A stretch of DNA of 64,000 nt, from the NCBI RefSeq assembly GCF_024129865.1, contig NZ_JAMYFE010000068.1, forward strand, positions 1-64,000, read 5' to 3'. The stretch's first letter is position 1. The number at the start of each line of letters is the position of its first letter. The stretch is from Stieleria tagensis (GTDB lineage Bacteria > Planctomycetota > Planctomycetia > Pirellulales > Pirellulaceae). The translations under genes and the position numbers were made by a program. Positions 28,131 through 37,109 of the stretch are shown here, in pieces. The notes under the pieces are model-generated. The model made no database searches. It was not told the origin of the DNA and saw only the letters and a list, made by a program, of their open reading frames with translations.

Positions 28131-28715
28131 TCAGGATGATTTGACGCAGCGATACACAAATGCCGGTGGCACGTTGCTCCAGACAGTGTGGCTGCGCCCG
28201 ACGGTGTGAAAGCTAGATTTCAATCGGCGTGAAAATCGACGTCCGGCCGGAAGCACCACGCCCTGCCAATAGGCAAACGTGGCAAATTGTGCCTGGTCGC
28301 TCATCCTGTCGATCATCGTCTCCATGATTTCCGCTTGCAGCGATTCGGGAAACGAAGCCCAAGGCAGCCCGCAGATCACGGCGTCAATCGACTGGATGCC
28401 CTGCTGGTCGCACAACGCATTCAGATTTGTTGCGCTGTCTTCGTAGATGGTGGCCGACGGGCAGCGCCGGCGAGCCAATTCGGCCATCTGCGGGCTGCGT
28501 TCGATTGCAAAAAATGTTGCCTCGGGGTGCAGACGCTCCACGATGGCTTCGGTAAACACCCCGGTTCCTGGTCCGAATTCCACGACATTGCGAACGCGGT
28601 CCCAGTCGAACCAATCGACCATGGCATTGACCAAGCCCACACTGCTGGGCGCGACCGCGCCGACTTTGGTGGGGTGTTTGATGAACTCCTTCAGAAAGGT
28701 CAGTGACTCTCGCAA
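28131..28715 (-). CDS. Class I SAM-dependent methyltransferase (PmtA/KsgA-like)
   Basis: The 194-residue protein opens FLKEFIKHPTKVGAVAPSS, a segment typical of phospholipid N-methyltransferases of the PmtA type. The SAM-binding motif I is VVEFGPGTGVFTEAI, followed by FFAIERSPQMAELA and the catalytic-loop region AVICGLPWASFP. It probably methylates phosphatidylethanolamine, but an rRNA dimethylase-like substrate cannot be excluded. The start is TTG at 28715, as no better start is in frame upstream. Confidence 0.75.
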   Translation of the reverse strand: MRESLTFLKEFIKHPTKVGAVAPSSVGLVNAMVDWFDWDRVRNVVEFGPGTGVFTEAIVERLHPEATFFAIERSPQMAELARRRCPSATIYEDSATNLNALCDQQGIQSIDAVICGLPWASFPESLQAEIMETMIDRMSDQAQFATFAYWQGVVLPAGRRFSRRLKSSFHTVGRSHTVWSNVPPAFVYRCVKSS

Positions 28716-28841
28716 TCGATTTAGCTCGCTGGTTGGGGACTGTGTGGGGGCACTGGATCATCATTGATTCACGGCGCCAGGTAAAGCATGCGGCGGTCGC
28801 TGGTTTTGCGGTTGAGTCACCTTGGTCTGGCGGTCAAGCTA

Positions 28842-28899
28842 GTGCTGCGTCAAAGTCCTTCGTACACAGGTCAGCCGTAAAGGTTGGCTTTGACGCACC
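28842..28899. repeat. Inverted repeat between methyltransferase and pabB
   Basis: TGCTGCGTCAAAGTC near 28843-28857 pairs with GGCTTTGACGCACCA near 28885-28900, with one or two mismatches. It lies in the divergent gap upstream of both genes. No U-tract follows. It may be a degenerate member of a dispersed repeat. Confidence 0.45.
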
Positions 28900-28957
28900 A
28901 CTCACCCTGACCTGGCAATGGTGCCGGCGCCCTCCTCCCGATTGAACGTTTGCCCTG

Positions 28958-30463
28958 GTGAATTCGCAAACTCTGAATGCGTTGCCGATTGTGGTTTCAC
29001 TGGAATTGCCCAGTGATCCGGACGGAGTCAGCGGCGCGCCCGCAGTCTTTCGAGCATTGAGATCGATGCCGGGGCGAATTTGGTTTGATTCGGCAACGGC
29101 GGCGCTGGACGACGGTTTGAATCAAGATTTTGATCCGGTCGTTCGCCGACTGTCGCGTTATTCATTTTTGTCCGCCGATCCGGTGTTGCGGTGCGATGTG
29201 TTTGCGAATCAAGCGGACCCGTGGGGCGAACTCGCCCGGTGGGCCAAACGCTTGCCTGCGACGTTTGATCCCGCATTACCTCCGTTTCAGGGCGGTTTGG
29301 CTGGGGTGGTCGGGTACGAAGCGGCACGCTGGTTGGAACCTCATGAGTTGGCGCGTTGTGCCGATCACCAGAACGATGACCTGCCCACGCCCGCCGTTTC
29401 GCTGGGGGTTTATGATTTTGTCATCGCGATCGATCATTTTACAGACCAAGCCTGGTTGATTTGCCAAGGATTCAGCGGCGATGAAATCACCGGTCGCCAG
29501 CCATGTTCACCGCTGCAGCGGGGCGAAAGGGCCGCGCTCAGAGCTGAACAGGTGCGGCGACTGCTGGCGGCTGAGATTCACGAACCTGAAACTGCTGAAA
29601 GTGATTTGCAGTCCAGTCGGGGCAAACGTATGGCGGTCCAAACCAGTTCGCTTTGCAGCAATTTTTCCAGCCAAGATTATCGCAATGCGGTTGCCGACAT
29701 TGTGCGGCGAATTCGCTGTGGCGATTCGTTCCAAGTCAACTTGGCACAGCGATTAACAACCGCTGCGACCATCGAATCAGACGCGTTGTACTTGCGGCTT
29801 CGTCGTGCCAACCCGGCGCCCTACGCAGGCTATTACGACGGCGGGGCATTCCAGGTCCTGAGTTCCTCGCCGGAGGGATTCCTGCGGCTACGCCAGCGAC
29901 ATGTCGAAACCCGACCGATCAAAGGCACCGTGCCACGAACCGGAGATGCCGTCGCAGATGGTCGGCTAGCCGACCATCTGTTGGGCAGCGACAAAGATCG
30001 CGCCGAAAACATCATGATTGTTGATCTGATGCGCAATGATCTGTCACGCGTGTGCCAAGACGAATCGGTGGTCGTCAGCCAATTGTGTGAAATCGAACGC
30101 TACCAATTTGTCCAGCACTTGGTATCCGTGGTCGAAGGCGATTTACGGGCGGATTGTGATGCCGTGGATCTGCTGCGGGCCTGCTTTCCCGGCGGCAGTG
30201 TGACCGGGGCACCCAAAATCGAAGCGATGAAGACGATCGCCGAACTCGAACCGAATCCGCGCGGGCCGTATTGTGGATCGATGGGTTACATCGGCTGTGG
30301 CGGGTTCGCCGACTTCAACATTCTGATTCGCACGATCACCGCCACCGCTGGTCGTTGGCAAATTCCGGTGGGAGGCGGCATCACCGCGCGTAGCAATCCC
30401 GTCGACGAAGAAGCCGAAACCTGGGCCAAAGCCCAAGGCATGCTACACGCCCTGCCGCAGTAG
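28958..30463 (+). CDS. pabB: Aminodeoxychorismate synthase component I
   Basis: The 501-residue protein converts chorismate and ammonia to 4-amino-4-deoxychorismate for folate synthesis. The chorismate-binding domain (about residues 240-495) has FQVNLAQRL, the PabB-type lysine motif RPIKGTVPR (anthranilate synthases have PIAGT), ENIMIVDLMRNDLSRVC and the FPGGSVTGAPKIEAM block. The start is GTG. The last codon (Gln) and stop TAG belong to a copy of the CCAGTAGGCCAGGTG palindromic repeat. No pabA or pabC is adjacent. Confidence 0.93.
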   Translation: MNSQTLNALPIVVSLELPSDPDGVSGAPAVFRALRSMPGRIWFDSATAALDDGLNQDFDPVVRRLSRYSFLSADPVLRCDVFANQADPWGELARWAKRLPATFDPALPPFQGGLAGVVGYEAARWLEPHELARCADHQNDDLPTPAVSLGVYDFVIAIDHFTDQAWLICQGFSGDEITGRQPCSPLQRGERAALRAEQVRRLLAAEIHEPETAESDLQSSRGKRMAVQTSSLCSNFSSQDYRNAVADIVRRIRCGDSFQVNLAQRLTTAATIESDALYLRLRRANPAPYAGYYDGGAFQVLSSSPEGFLRLRQRHVETRPIKGTVPRTGDAVADGRLADHLLGSDKDRAENIMIVDLMRNDLSRVCQDESVVVSQLCEIERYQFVQHLVSVVEGDLRADCDAVDLLRACFPGGSVTGAPKIEAMKTIAELEPNPRGPYCGSMGYIGCGGFADFNILIRTITATAGRWQIPVGGGITARSNPVDEEAETWAKAQGMLHALPQ

Positions 30464-31080
30464 GCCAGGTGCAACCTGGCGCGAATCACGCCGCACCTTG
30501 ATCAACGCTTTGAAGTTGCGTTTCTTAGCTGGCGAGATTTCCCCGCAGCTGACTCGGTCAGGATTCAGACCGACTGAACCCTTGGCGGGCCCAGCTACGA
30601 CACTGCATTAGCGTGCGCGGGAAAATCACAACCCGGCGAGTGAGTTTTGACGTTGCGCTTTGATGGTAACCCTAAGAGTGAGCGAGGGATTTAGGGTGTT
30701 AACGAGATCCCTCGCTCACGCGTTTTGAAGCCAGCGCTTTCGTGATTCACTTTCCCGCCGCGCGGGCGAGTCGGACGTCTAAGCAGCCGGAGAGGGTTCT
30801 CGGCGCGCCCCTCTCCGGCCCCCGAGAGGCCGACTCTCGCAAGGGAGAGTGAAGAGATCGAAGCGTCAATTTGCCGAGTCATTTGAGTTGAAAAGGCTGA
30901 TTAGCGCTGGCTTCAAAACTCGCGCGTCGGGTTAGGAAAAACCGATCTCCCACGCAAATGCGTAGGTTCAAAGGTTGCAGCTGGTCTACTTGCGTTGGGT
31001 CTGGCTTGTGCGAACCAAAGCTTCGCGATATCTTTCTGCTTACCGGTGGCAAGTGATGAGAATCAAGGCACACGGTATTC
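30464..31080. other. Intergenic region with palindromic repeats
   Basis: This gap of about 620 bp before tRNA-Lys holds a GGCCAGGTGCAACCTGG palindrome at the pabB stop, a GAACCC..GGCGGGCCCAGCTACGA fragment near 30575, and a hairpin with 13-bp perfect arms (GTGAGCGAGGGAT at 30678-30690 and its complement at 30707-30719). The same module recurs at 42.48 kb. Short minus-strand frames here have no features of real genes. The tRNA promoter must lie at the right end. Confidence 0.7.
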
Positions 31081-31153
31081 GCGCCAATAGCTCAGTTGGT
31101 AGAGCATCTGACTCTTAATCAGACGGTCGTAGGTTCGAGCCCTACTTGGCGTA
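31081..31153 (+). tRNA. tRNA-Lys(CUU)
   Basis: The 73-nt gene has acceptor strands GCGCCAA/TTGGCGT (closing G-U pair) with discriminator A, a D arm AGCTCAGTTGGTAGAGC, anticodon stem CTGAC/TCAG(A) with loop CTCTTAA giving anticodon CTT, and a T arm GTAGGTTCGAGCCCTAC. CCA is not encoded. Confidence 0.93.
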
Positions 31154-31159
31154 CTCCAT

Positions 31160-31198
31160 AAAAAAACGCCGCGGAAGCAAACTTCCGCGGCGTTTTTT
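31160..31198. terminator. Bidirectional intrinsic terminator
   Basis: An 11-bp perfect stem (CGCCGCGGAAG at 31167-31177, CTTCCGCGGCG at 31182-31192) around CAAA has an A-tract before it and a T-tract after it. It can terminate both the rightward tRNA-Lys transcript and the leftward polysaccharide-export transcript. Confidence 0.92.
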
Positions 31199-31260
31199 CT
31201 TTGTTGATACTCTGTCAGCTCGGTCCGGCCTGTCAGAGGCCGGTTGCCGTTTGCTTGCGG

Positions 31261-32658
31261 CTAGTTGTTTAGCAGCTCGCGGATGCCGTAGGTGAAGAAG
31301 GTTCCCAGACCGAAGTTCAGCAGTTCCTCTTCACACTTGTATTGCAAGATCAGTGTGTCGCCGGCTTGCACCAGAGGCCTTGATCGCGGGTCGTTGATCG
31401 CTTTGGTCAAGTCGATTTCGATTGCAATTTGGCCGCCACAGTCTGTTTTTCGCAGGATAAACAACTTGCCTGGAGGGATCGTGGCGACATTTCCACCAAG
31501 TCCGCCCATCGATCCTCCACCGACTCGACCGTAGACACCGGTTCCGGCCAAGGCCATCGCACCGAGCACGTCCAGGTCATAGTCACGTGGCAGCGGGAAT
31601 TCTCCACCGGGCAGCAGTCCACCGGTATAGAAGACCTCGGTTTCTCGCGATTCGATATACACGATGTCGCCTTCCTTCAACGTGACGTCTTCCGATGTCA
31701 GGTTGGGAGATTCACCTGGCGGCAGACGCAGTGGGATGCGAAGCACGGTCGGATCTTCGGGTAGTTGCGGCAGGCAGGCACAGGGGTCCAGCATCGCAGC
31801 ACGTCGCTGAGCACGGAACCGAGCCAGGAAGTCCTCGCGGGCTTTCTGATTTGCCTTGCTCGCTCGCAGCACTTTAACTTGGTTCTTGGCGTTCAAGCCG
31901 GGCAGACCACCGGTTTCGACCAGAGCATGCAGGATGTCGTTCTGGTATGCCTTGAGTTTGACTAGGCCGCCGCTGCCGCTGCGATCGCTACCGCCCCGGA
32001 TAAATTGCGAACCGAGGTTTTGGGTGGTCAAGCCGCCGGTCCCGCCACCATCCTCGCGGATCACGATCACGTCGATCGTACGTTCCTTGATGATGGTGAC
32101 AATCGGTCGGGCTTTTTCCGGACGCAGGATGTCGTTGTCGATGTATGTGTCGCGGATTGCATCGCGCACCTGGTCCAACGTTAGCCCATCCACGTTCAAT
32201 GGCTCGACCAATGGCAGTGCCAATGATCCGTCTTCTTGAACGGCGATCGGGTATCCGATCGACGGCGGCAACACGCTTTCCGCGTCGGGGAAGTTCACCG
32301 GTGGCGGTTCAGGAGGTTGGTTCGGCGGGTTGAATGGCAACACGCCTTCGATGTAAACACCCAAAATGTCATCGGGGCCGATCAAGTATTCGCGTGGGGG
32401 TTCCAGCGAAAGTTGTGAAATGTCGACTGGTACCAAGTCATTTTTCGGCTTCGCGAAAAAGTCTTGCGGCAACCGGGCTGCCGGTACGCCTTCGATCGGT
32501 TGTGTCAGCGCGGAACAACCGGTCATTGATCCGGCAATCGCGATCCCCGCGATCGTTTTGCAGCCCCATCGCAAAATTCCCGAGCGAAGGGATTCCAAAG
32601 GGCTGCTCGAAGCTTGGACACGATGGTCGCGGCTCGAGTTTGAAATACTGTTATTCAT
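31261..32658 (-). CDS. Polysaccharide export lipoprotein (Wza-like)
   Basis: The outer-membrane polysaccharide export protein of about 465 residues has a signal peptide ending in the lipobox MTGC (IAGIAIAGSMTGCSAL). A Poly_export domain follows (REYLIGPDDILGVYIEGVLP, VQEDGSLALPLVEPLNVDGL), with SLBB-type segments further on. The proline-rich insert NPPNQPPEPPPVNFPD is unusual. The ATG at 32658 is chosen because the signal peptide follows it; the longer frame overlaps the upstream gene. It probably forms the outer-membrane channel for the polymer made by the genes to the right. No Wzc-type co-polymerase is in the window. Confidence 0.88.
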   Translation of the reverse strand: MNNSISNSSRDHRVQASSSPLESLRSGILRWGCKTIAGIAIAGSMTGCSALTQPIEGVPAARLPQDFFAKPKNDLVPVDISQLSLEPPREYLIGPDDILGVYIEGVLPFNPPNQPPEPPPVNFPDAESVLPPSIGYPIAVQEDGSLALPLVEPLNVDGLTLDQVRDAIRDTYIDNDILRPEKARPIVTIIKERTIDVIVIREDGGGTGGLTTQNLGSQFIRGGSDRSGSGGLVKLKAYQNDILHALVETGGLPGLNAKNQVKVLRASKANQKAREDFLARFRAQRRAAMLDPCACLPQLPEDPTVLRIPLRLPPGESPNLTSEDVTLKEGDIVYIESRETEVFYTGGLLPGGEFPLPRDYDLDVLGAMALAGTGVYGRVGGGSMGGLGGNVATIPPGKLFILRKTDCGGQIAIEIDLTKAINDPRSRPLVQAGDTLILQYKCEEELLNFGLGTFFTYGIRELLNN

Positions 32659-32737
32659 CCCTGAACTCGTCACTAAAGGTTTTTTTTGCGTGGGGAAAAG
32701 CGTCCACTGGCATTGGCCGAGCCATGCTGGTCGGATG

Positions 32738-33781
32738 CTATTCAAACTTGAAAGGAATGGCATCATCGTCGCCTTGGTCTTCACCAAGATCGTTTAGTGA
32801 GTACGACTGGGCCGTGTGTTGCGGCACCAACGTGTCTGCACTCGACAGGCTTTTTGTCACACCACCATTTTCAGGCAATGTGAGTTGCACCGAGTTGTTG
32901 CTCGACGGCAGCGATTCATAGCCACCCTCGGGTGACGTATCGAACTCGGATGTCGGAACAAACAACGACGCTTCATCTGCCACGCCGGGGCTGTTGAGCA
33001 GTTCCTCGGTGCCGGTGGGCATCGCGGGCTCAAGCAATTCGCTGGACGGTGTGTATTCCATTTCCATGATTTCCGGCGAATCGAAATTCGGTACGATTCG
33101 TTCGGATCCAGGGACGATGGTTTCGGTTCCGATTGGCGTGCCGTCGGGCCCGTAAATCACTTCGCCACCCATCGGCATTGGCATCATCGCCGGTGCCTCG
33201 GCAGTGGCCGGGTTGTATTGATGCCGTCCCATTGGACGGATCATTCCCCAGTTGCCAACGCCGTCCTGTTCCGCTGCTTTGGCACCCAACGGGTACCCAG
33301 CAAACCAGGCATTCACAGCGGCTTGGCCATCGGGTGATTGATAGCGCCAACCCCAGTATTCGCTGGGAGCGGTTAGCGGGACGCAACCGTTGGAACCATT
33401 TGCAACGTCGGCATAGCCTTGCATGAAGCCTGCCTTGAACTCAGCCAAATGGGCTTGGTTGCAATGACAGTCTTTCTCGCGGTACCAGGCTTTCGCGGCG
33501 AGCACTTTGTTGCGGTGGGCGATCATGAAATCGTCCAAGCAGTGCGCGTCTTTGATCTGCCGGGTGGCGTTGGACAGCATCGAACATCCTGTCGAGCCGG
33601 CCAGCATCGCTGCCGCCGCACTCAACATGACAAACGATTGCAAACGACGACGCCGAGCTTTTGATCGCTGCGAACGTCGGCGCCGGTCGTTAGCCGGTTG
33701 CGACGGAGATTGATTGGTCAGTCCCGACGGAGTCGGGTTTTGTTCGTGTGCGCGGGCCGCACTTATGGAACGAATCGCCAT
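32738..33781 (-). CDS. Cys-rich predicted lipoprotein of the polysaccharide locus
   Basis: The 347-residue protein has a long basic N-terminus (RRRRSQRSKARRRRLQ), a hydrophobic segment and a lipobox at LAGSTGC. A compact domain (about residues 75-185) then has several cysteines (DAHCLDDFM, KDCHCNQAH) and aromatic/glycine motifs (YWGWRYQSPDGQ). The C-terminal half is acidic and low in complexity. No enzyme motif is seen. Its position upstream of the Wza-like gene on the same strand suggests an envelope role in polymer export; similar proteins are, to my knowledge, mainly planctomycete. Confidence 0.7.
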   Translation of the reverse strand: MAIRSISAARAHEQNPTPSGLTNQSPSQPANDRRRRSQRSKARRRRLQSFVMLSAAAAMLAGSTGCSMLSNATRQIKDAHCLDDFMIAHRNKVLAAKAWYREKDCHCNQAHLAEFKAGFMQGYADVANGSNGCVPLTAPSEYWGWRYQSPDGQAAVNAWFAGYPLGAKAAEQDGVGNWGMIRPMGRHQYNPATAEAPAMMPMPMGGEVIYGPDGTPIGTETIVPGSERIVPNFDSPEIMEMEYTPSSELLEPAMPTGTEELLNSPGVADEASLFVPTSEFDTSPEGGYESLPSSNNSVQLTLPENGGVTKSLSSADTLVPQHTAQSYSLNDLGEDQGDDDAIPFKFE

Positions 33782-34187
33782 TTGGCCCCCCTTGGCTGCT
33801 GGCGGAATTCGAAATCTGGACAGGCTCGTGGGACGTTCTGCATTTGCGGGCCGAACGTCCTAGGTGTCTTTATCGCCGTAACGGTCGTTGGGATTTAACC
33901 AAAACTGACGAAAAGACCAGCTGTGCGGGTTCTATGGCGTTTAGGGGACACGACTGAAACCGCCGAAAATAGCTCGGAAGAGGGGTTTTTAGGGCCGCGG
34001 ACCCCTCTAACCGTCGCAAAGAATACCTAAAATCTCAAATCAACCCATTCTGCCGTTGCATCTGGCTTTTAGACTGAGAGCGTGTATTTTCGTCAGGTAG
34101 AGTTAGTCGGCTCGTGGTTTCCCCCAAAAGAACGAGTCGCGAAGTCACCCTGACGTTCCGATCAACTAGCCGCGTGATAGACCACCA
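33782..34187. promoter_or_regulatory. Divergent control region of the polysaccharide locus
   Basis: These 406 bp separate the leftward export operon from the rightward sugar-transferase gene and must contain both promoters. The right third is AT-richer (ACCTAAAATCTCAAATCAAC). No repeats, strong hairpins or clear -35/-10 pair stand out. Confidence 0.4.
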
Positions 34188-35765
34188 ATGATTTGGTTGA
34201 CACTCGTTTCTCTCCTGTGTTCAGTAGCCGCTGCGTTGGTGTTTGTACCGTTGGTCCGTTTTGCGGCTCGCCGAGTCGGGATGGTGGATCGCCCTGACGC
34301 CGACCGGAAACTGCACGAATCGCCGATCGCCTTGGGGGGGGGGGGCGCTGTGCTGGCGTCGCTGTTGCTCGGTTTCGCCTGTACAATTTTGTACGATCGC
34401 TACTACGGCAACTTTGATTTGGGCTTTATGAGCCTTCGCTGGTACGGATTGGTTGCCGCGGCGTTTGCGATGTTGGTTGTTGGACTGGTTGATGACGCTT
34501 GGGTGATGCGCGGCCGGCAGAAGCTGTTGCTACAAATCCTGATCATCTCCGCATTGGTCGGCAGCGGTACCCTGGTCGAAAAAGTCGGCCTGCTGGGTTT
34601 TGAAGTGCAATTGGGTTCGCTGGCATTTCCTGTCACCGTGTTGTGGTTACTAATCGCCGTCAATGCATTGAATTTGATCGATGGTGCCGACGGAGTTGCG
34701 ACAACCACCGGTTGCTTCATCAGTTTGGGGCTAGCGGTATTGAGTTGGGAGTACGGCACGCCGATGGGATGCGTTTTTGCATTCTGTTTGGCCGGCAGCT
34801 TGATCGGCTTCCTCTGTTTCAATAAGCCTCCCGCCAGCATTTTCCTCGGCGATGCGGGCAGCATGGTGATCGGACTGTTGATCGGCGTGTTATCGGTCTG
34901 GGGCAGTGTGAAGGGGTCAACGTTGTTGGCGTCGGCACCGATCGCGATCCTGGCGATTCCATTGTTCGATTCCGCCGCGGCGATTGCCCGACGTTGGCTG
35001 ACCGGGCGCAGTATTTATGCGACCGATCGTGCCCACTTGCACCATTTGTTGCAAAAGAAATATGGGCATGTCGGCATGTTGTTCATCGTCGCCCTGCTGT
35101 GCACGTTGACCACAGTGTTGGCCGTGGCATCGGCACACTTTGATATGCCTTGGTTGGCACTTTTGGGCATTGTGCTCGCCGGCGCGTTTTTGGTCGTGAC
35201 GCGATCGTTTGGGCATGCGGAGTGTCAGTTGGTGATGATGAAAGCCAGCCACATGACTCGCTCGTTTTTCATCACGCCCCAGCAATCGCTGATTGAAAAG
35301 AACCACCGATGCGTTCCACTGCAGGGCAGTGGCCAGTGGGGAAGGGTCTGGCAACCGTTGGTCGATTTTGCCCAAGTTCATGACTTTGCCAAAGTCAGTA
35401 TCGACTTGAATCTCTCCTGGCTGGGCGAAGGCTATCATGCGAGTTGGTCTGCCGTGCGGATGCCGGATCGCGACAATCAGCTACAGATTCGTTGGCCCTT
35501 GGTGGTCGCTGTTGGTCCGGCCGCCAAGCCCATTAACATTGGAACGTTGCACGTGGTTGCCGAAGCCGATGGGGTTGGGATCCATGAGCGAATTTCAGAG
35601 CTCAGTCTTCGTCTGGCCGACTTGGAGCCGCAAATTCAGCAGGTGATCGCAGAACTTCAGCGGCAGCACGCGGTTGAGCCCGCGAGTGAAGCCCCCACGA
35701 CACGTCGTGTCACCGACAGCGACACCGTCGTCGATCCGCCCCTGCTCGTCTCCAGCCATCATTAA
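34188..35765 (+). CDS. Polyprenyl-phosphate sugar-1-phosphate transferase (WecA/MraY family)
   Basis: The 525-residue membrane enzyme transfers a sugar-1-phosphate (typically GlcNAc-1-P) to undecaprenyl phosphate, the priming step of polymer synthesis. About ten membrane segments span residues 1-345. Catalytic signatures are VGLVDDAW, NALNLIDGADGVA, FLGDAGSMVIG and the HLHHLL histidine motif. A cytoplasmic extension of about 180 residues after the last membrane segment is extra compared with WecA. A run of 12 G (34334-34345) encodes Gly codons in the first loop and is a candidate slippage site. Confidence 0.9.
   Translation: MIWLTLVSLLCSVAAALVFVPLVRFAARRVGMVDRPDADRKLHESPIALGGGGAVLASLLLGFACTILYDRYYGNFDLGFMSLRWYGLVAAAFAMLVVGLVDDAWVMRGRQKLLLQILIISALVGSGTLVEKVGLLGFEVQLGSLAFPVTVLWLLIAVNALNLIDGADGVATTTGCFISLGLAVLSWEYGTPMGCVFAFCLAGSLIGFLCFNKPPASIFLGDAGSMVIGLLIGVLSVWGSVKGSTLLASAPIAILAIPLFDSAAAIARRWLTGRSIYATDRAHLHHLLQKKYGHVGMLFIVALLCTLTTVLAVASAHFDMPWLALLGIVLAGAFLVVTRSFGHAECQLVMMKASHMTRSFFITPQQSLIEKNHRCVPLQGSGQWGRVWQPLVDFAQVHDFAKVSIDLNLSWLGEGYHASWSAVRMPDRDNQLQIRWPLVVAVGPAAKPINIGTLHVVAEADGVGIHERISELSLRLADLEPQIQQVIAELQRQHAVEPASEAPTTRRVTDSDTVVDPPLLVSSHH
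34334..34345 (+). repeat. Homopolymeric G12 tract inside a coding sequence
   Basis: Twelve consecutive G residues encode part of LGGGGAV in the N-terminal part of the sugar-1-phosphate transferase. In this assembly the frame is open. A change of one base would truncate the enzyme within its first membrane segments. Confidence 0.9.
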
Positions 35766-35773
35766 TAGACCAG

Positions 35774-36548
35774 CCCCAACCCGTTGGAGTTCACGCTTCA
35801 GCGTGTCAGGCCCCCCACGCATCAGGCTATCCGCCAGGTTTCACCTGGCCTACTGGTTGGAAGGTGGTGGAATAAGCCCACCTCTTGGGCCCACAACCTA
35901 AAGGTTGAACTCCAACGGGTTGGAACGTGTCGGTTGCAAGTTGGTGTGGAGGATTTATCCGACCGGTTTTCATTCGCAGAGGAATCCCGGGTCAGTCGGA
36001 TAAATCCTCCACACCAGCGCCACTCGGCCCTCTGATGCACCGTTGGAGTTCACGCTTCAGCGTGCCAGGCCCACAACCTAAAGGTTGAACTCCAACGGGT
36101 TGGAACGTGTCGGTTGCAAGTTGGTGTGGAGGATTTATCCGACCGGTTTTCATTCGCAGAGAAATCCCCGGTCAGTCGGATGAATCCTCCACGCCAGCGC
36201 CACTCGGCCCTCTGATTCACCGTTGGAGTTCACGCTTCAGCGTGTCAGGCCCCCACGCATCAGGCTTACCGCCAGGTTTCACCTGGCCTACTGGTTGGAA
36301 TGTGGTGGAATAAGCCCACCTCTTGGGCCCACAACCTAAAGGTTGAACTCCAACGGGTTGGAACGTGTCGGTTGCAAGTTGGTGTGGAGGATTTATCCGA
36401 CCGGTTTTCATTCCGGGAAAAGTCCCCGATCGGGTCGGATAAATCCTCCACACCAGCCCTCTGATTCACCGTTGGAGTTCACGCTTCAGCGTGCCAGGCC
36501 CCCCACGCATCAGGCTTACCGCCAGGTTTCACCCGGCCTACTGGTTCC
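35774..36548. repeat. Intergenic palindromic repeat array (three units)
   Basis: The modules seen at 23.1-23.7 kb recur three times here. The 21-bp inverted-repeat arms are at 35943-35963/35995-36015, 36123-36143/36175-36195 (imperfect right arm) and 36381-36401/36434-36454, separated by GTTGGAGTTCACGCTTCAGC and CCAGGTTTCACCTGG segments. Predicted proteins from this stretch are repeat-derived and not genes. Confidence 0.9.
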
Positions 36549-37109
36549 GCTGTAGCTGGCTTCTGCGAGTCCGGATCCGGACACGCTGGCTCACAGAGCC
36601 CACCTACAGGCGTCTTTCGGTTCACTTTGACGCTGCACGTTTCTCCCCCACTGCGTTTTACGACCTGCTTGGTGGGGTCTCGTCCCCTCTTTGGACCGCG
36701 TTTGCCCTCTTTCTTTGCGACTTGTTTCGGTATGATCGAATGTGACGGTGGTGGCAGCCGAACAAACTTTTCGATCTTCTTTTCAGGATTCTCGGCTGTT
36801 GCCAGTGGCACCCGACCGGGCCGCTACAGCAGGAACAAGCGGTGCACGCCGGGCACCGCTCGTCAATTTGCGTGACTTCAAAAGTTGCCGGAGTCAATTT
36901 CAGATGACTTTGGCGCCGACACAGTCAATAGCCGATAGGTAAGCAGAACCGGTTACGGCGACTTGTTTCAATACAACGTCGTCCAACAAGGTGCAGACTT
37001 GCGGCAACGAATGTTCATCAGTGTGTGACAGGCCAGTTTAAAAACGGAACTGTCACCCAGGTGGACGAAGTCCGCGCGGAGATCGACACGATTCGCTTCG
37101 CGAGTAAAA
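36549..37109. other. Long leader region upstream of the NusG-like gene
   Basis: About 560 bp with no convincing gene. A minus-strand frame of 110 codons (36479-36811) runs into the repeat array and shows no domain. The region should contain the promoter of the NusG-like gene and the polymer operon. No strong hairpin or ops-like element could be picked out by eye. Confidence 0.4.

Noticed and set aside
31261-32787. Longer start for the Wza-like lipoprotein at 32787
   Set aside because: The extension overlaps the upstream lipoprotein gene and would bury the signal peptide; the ATG at 32658 places the lipobox correctly.
36479-36811. 110-codon minus-strand frame
   Set aside because: It is basic and proline-rich without a domain and runs into the repeat array; no ribosome binding site stands out.
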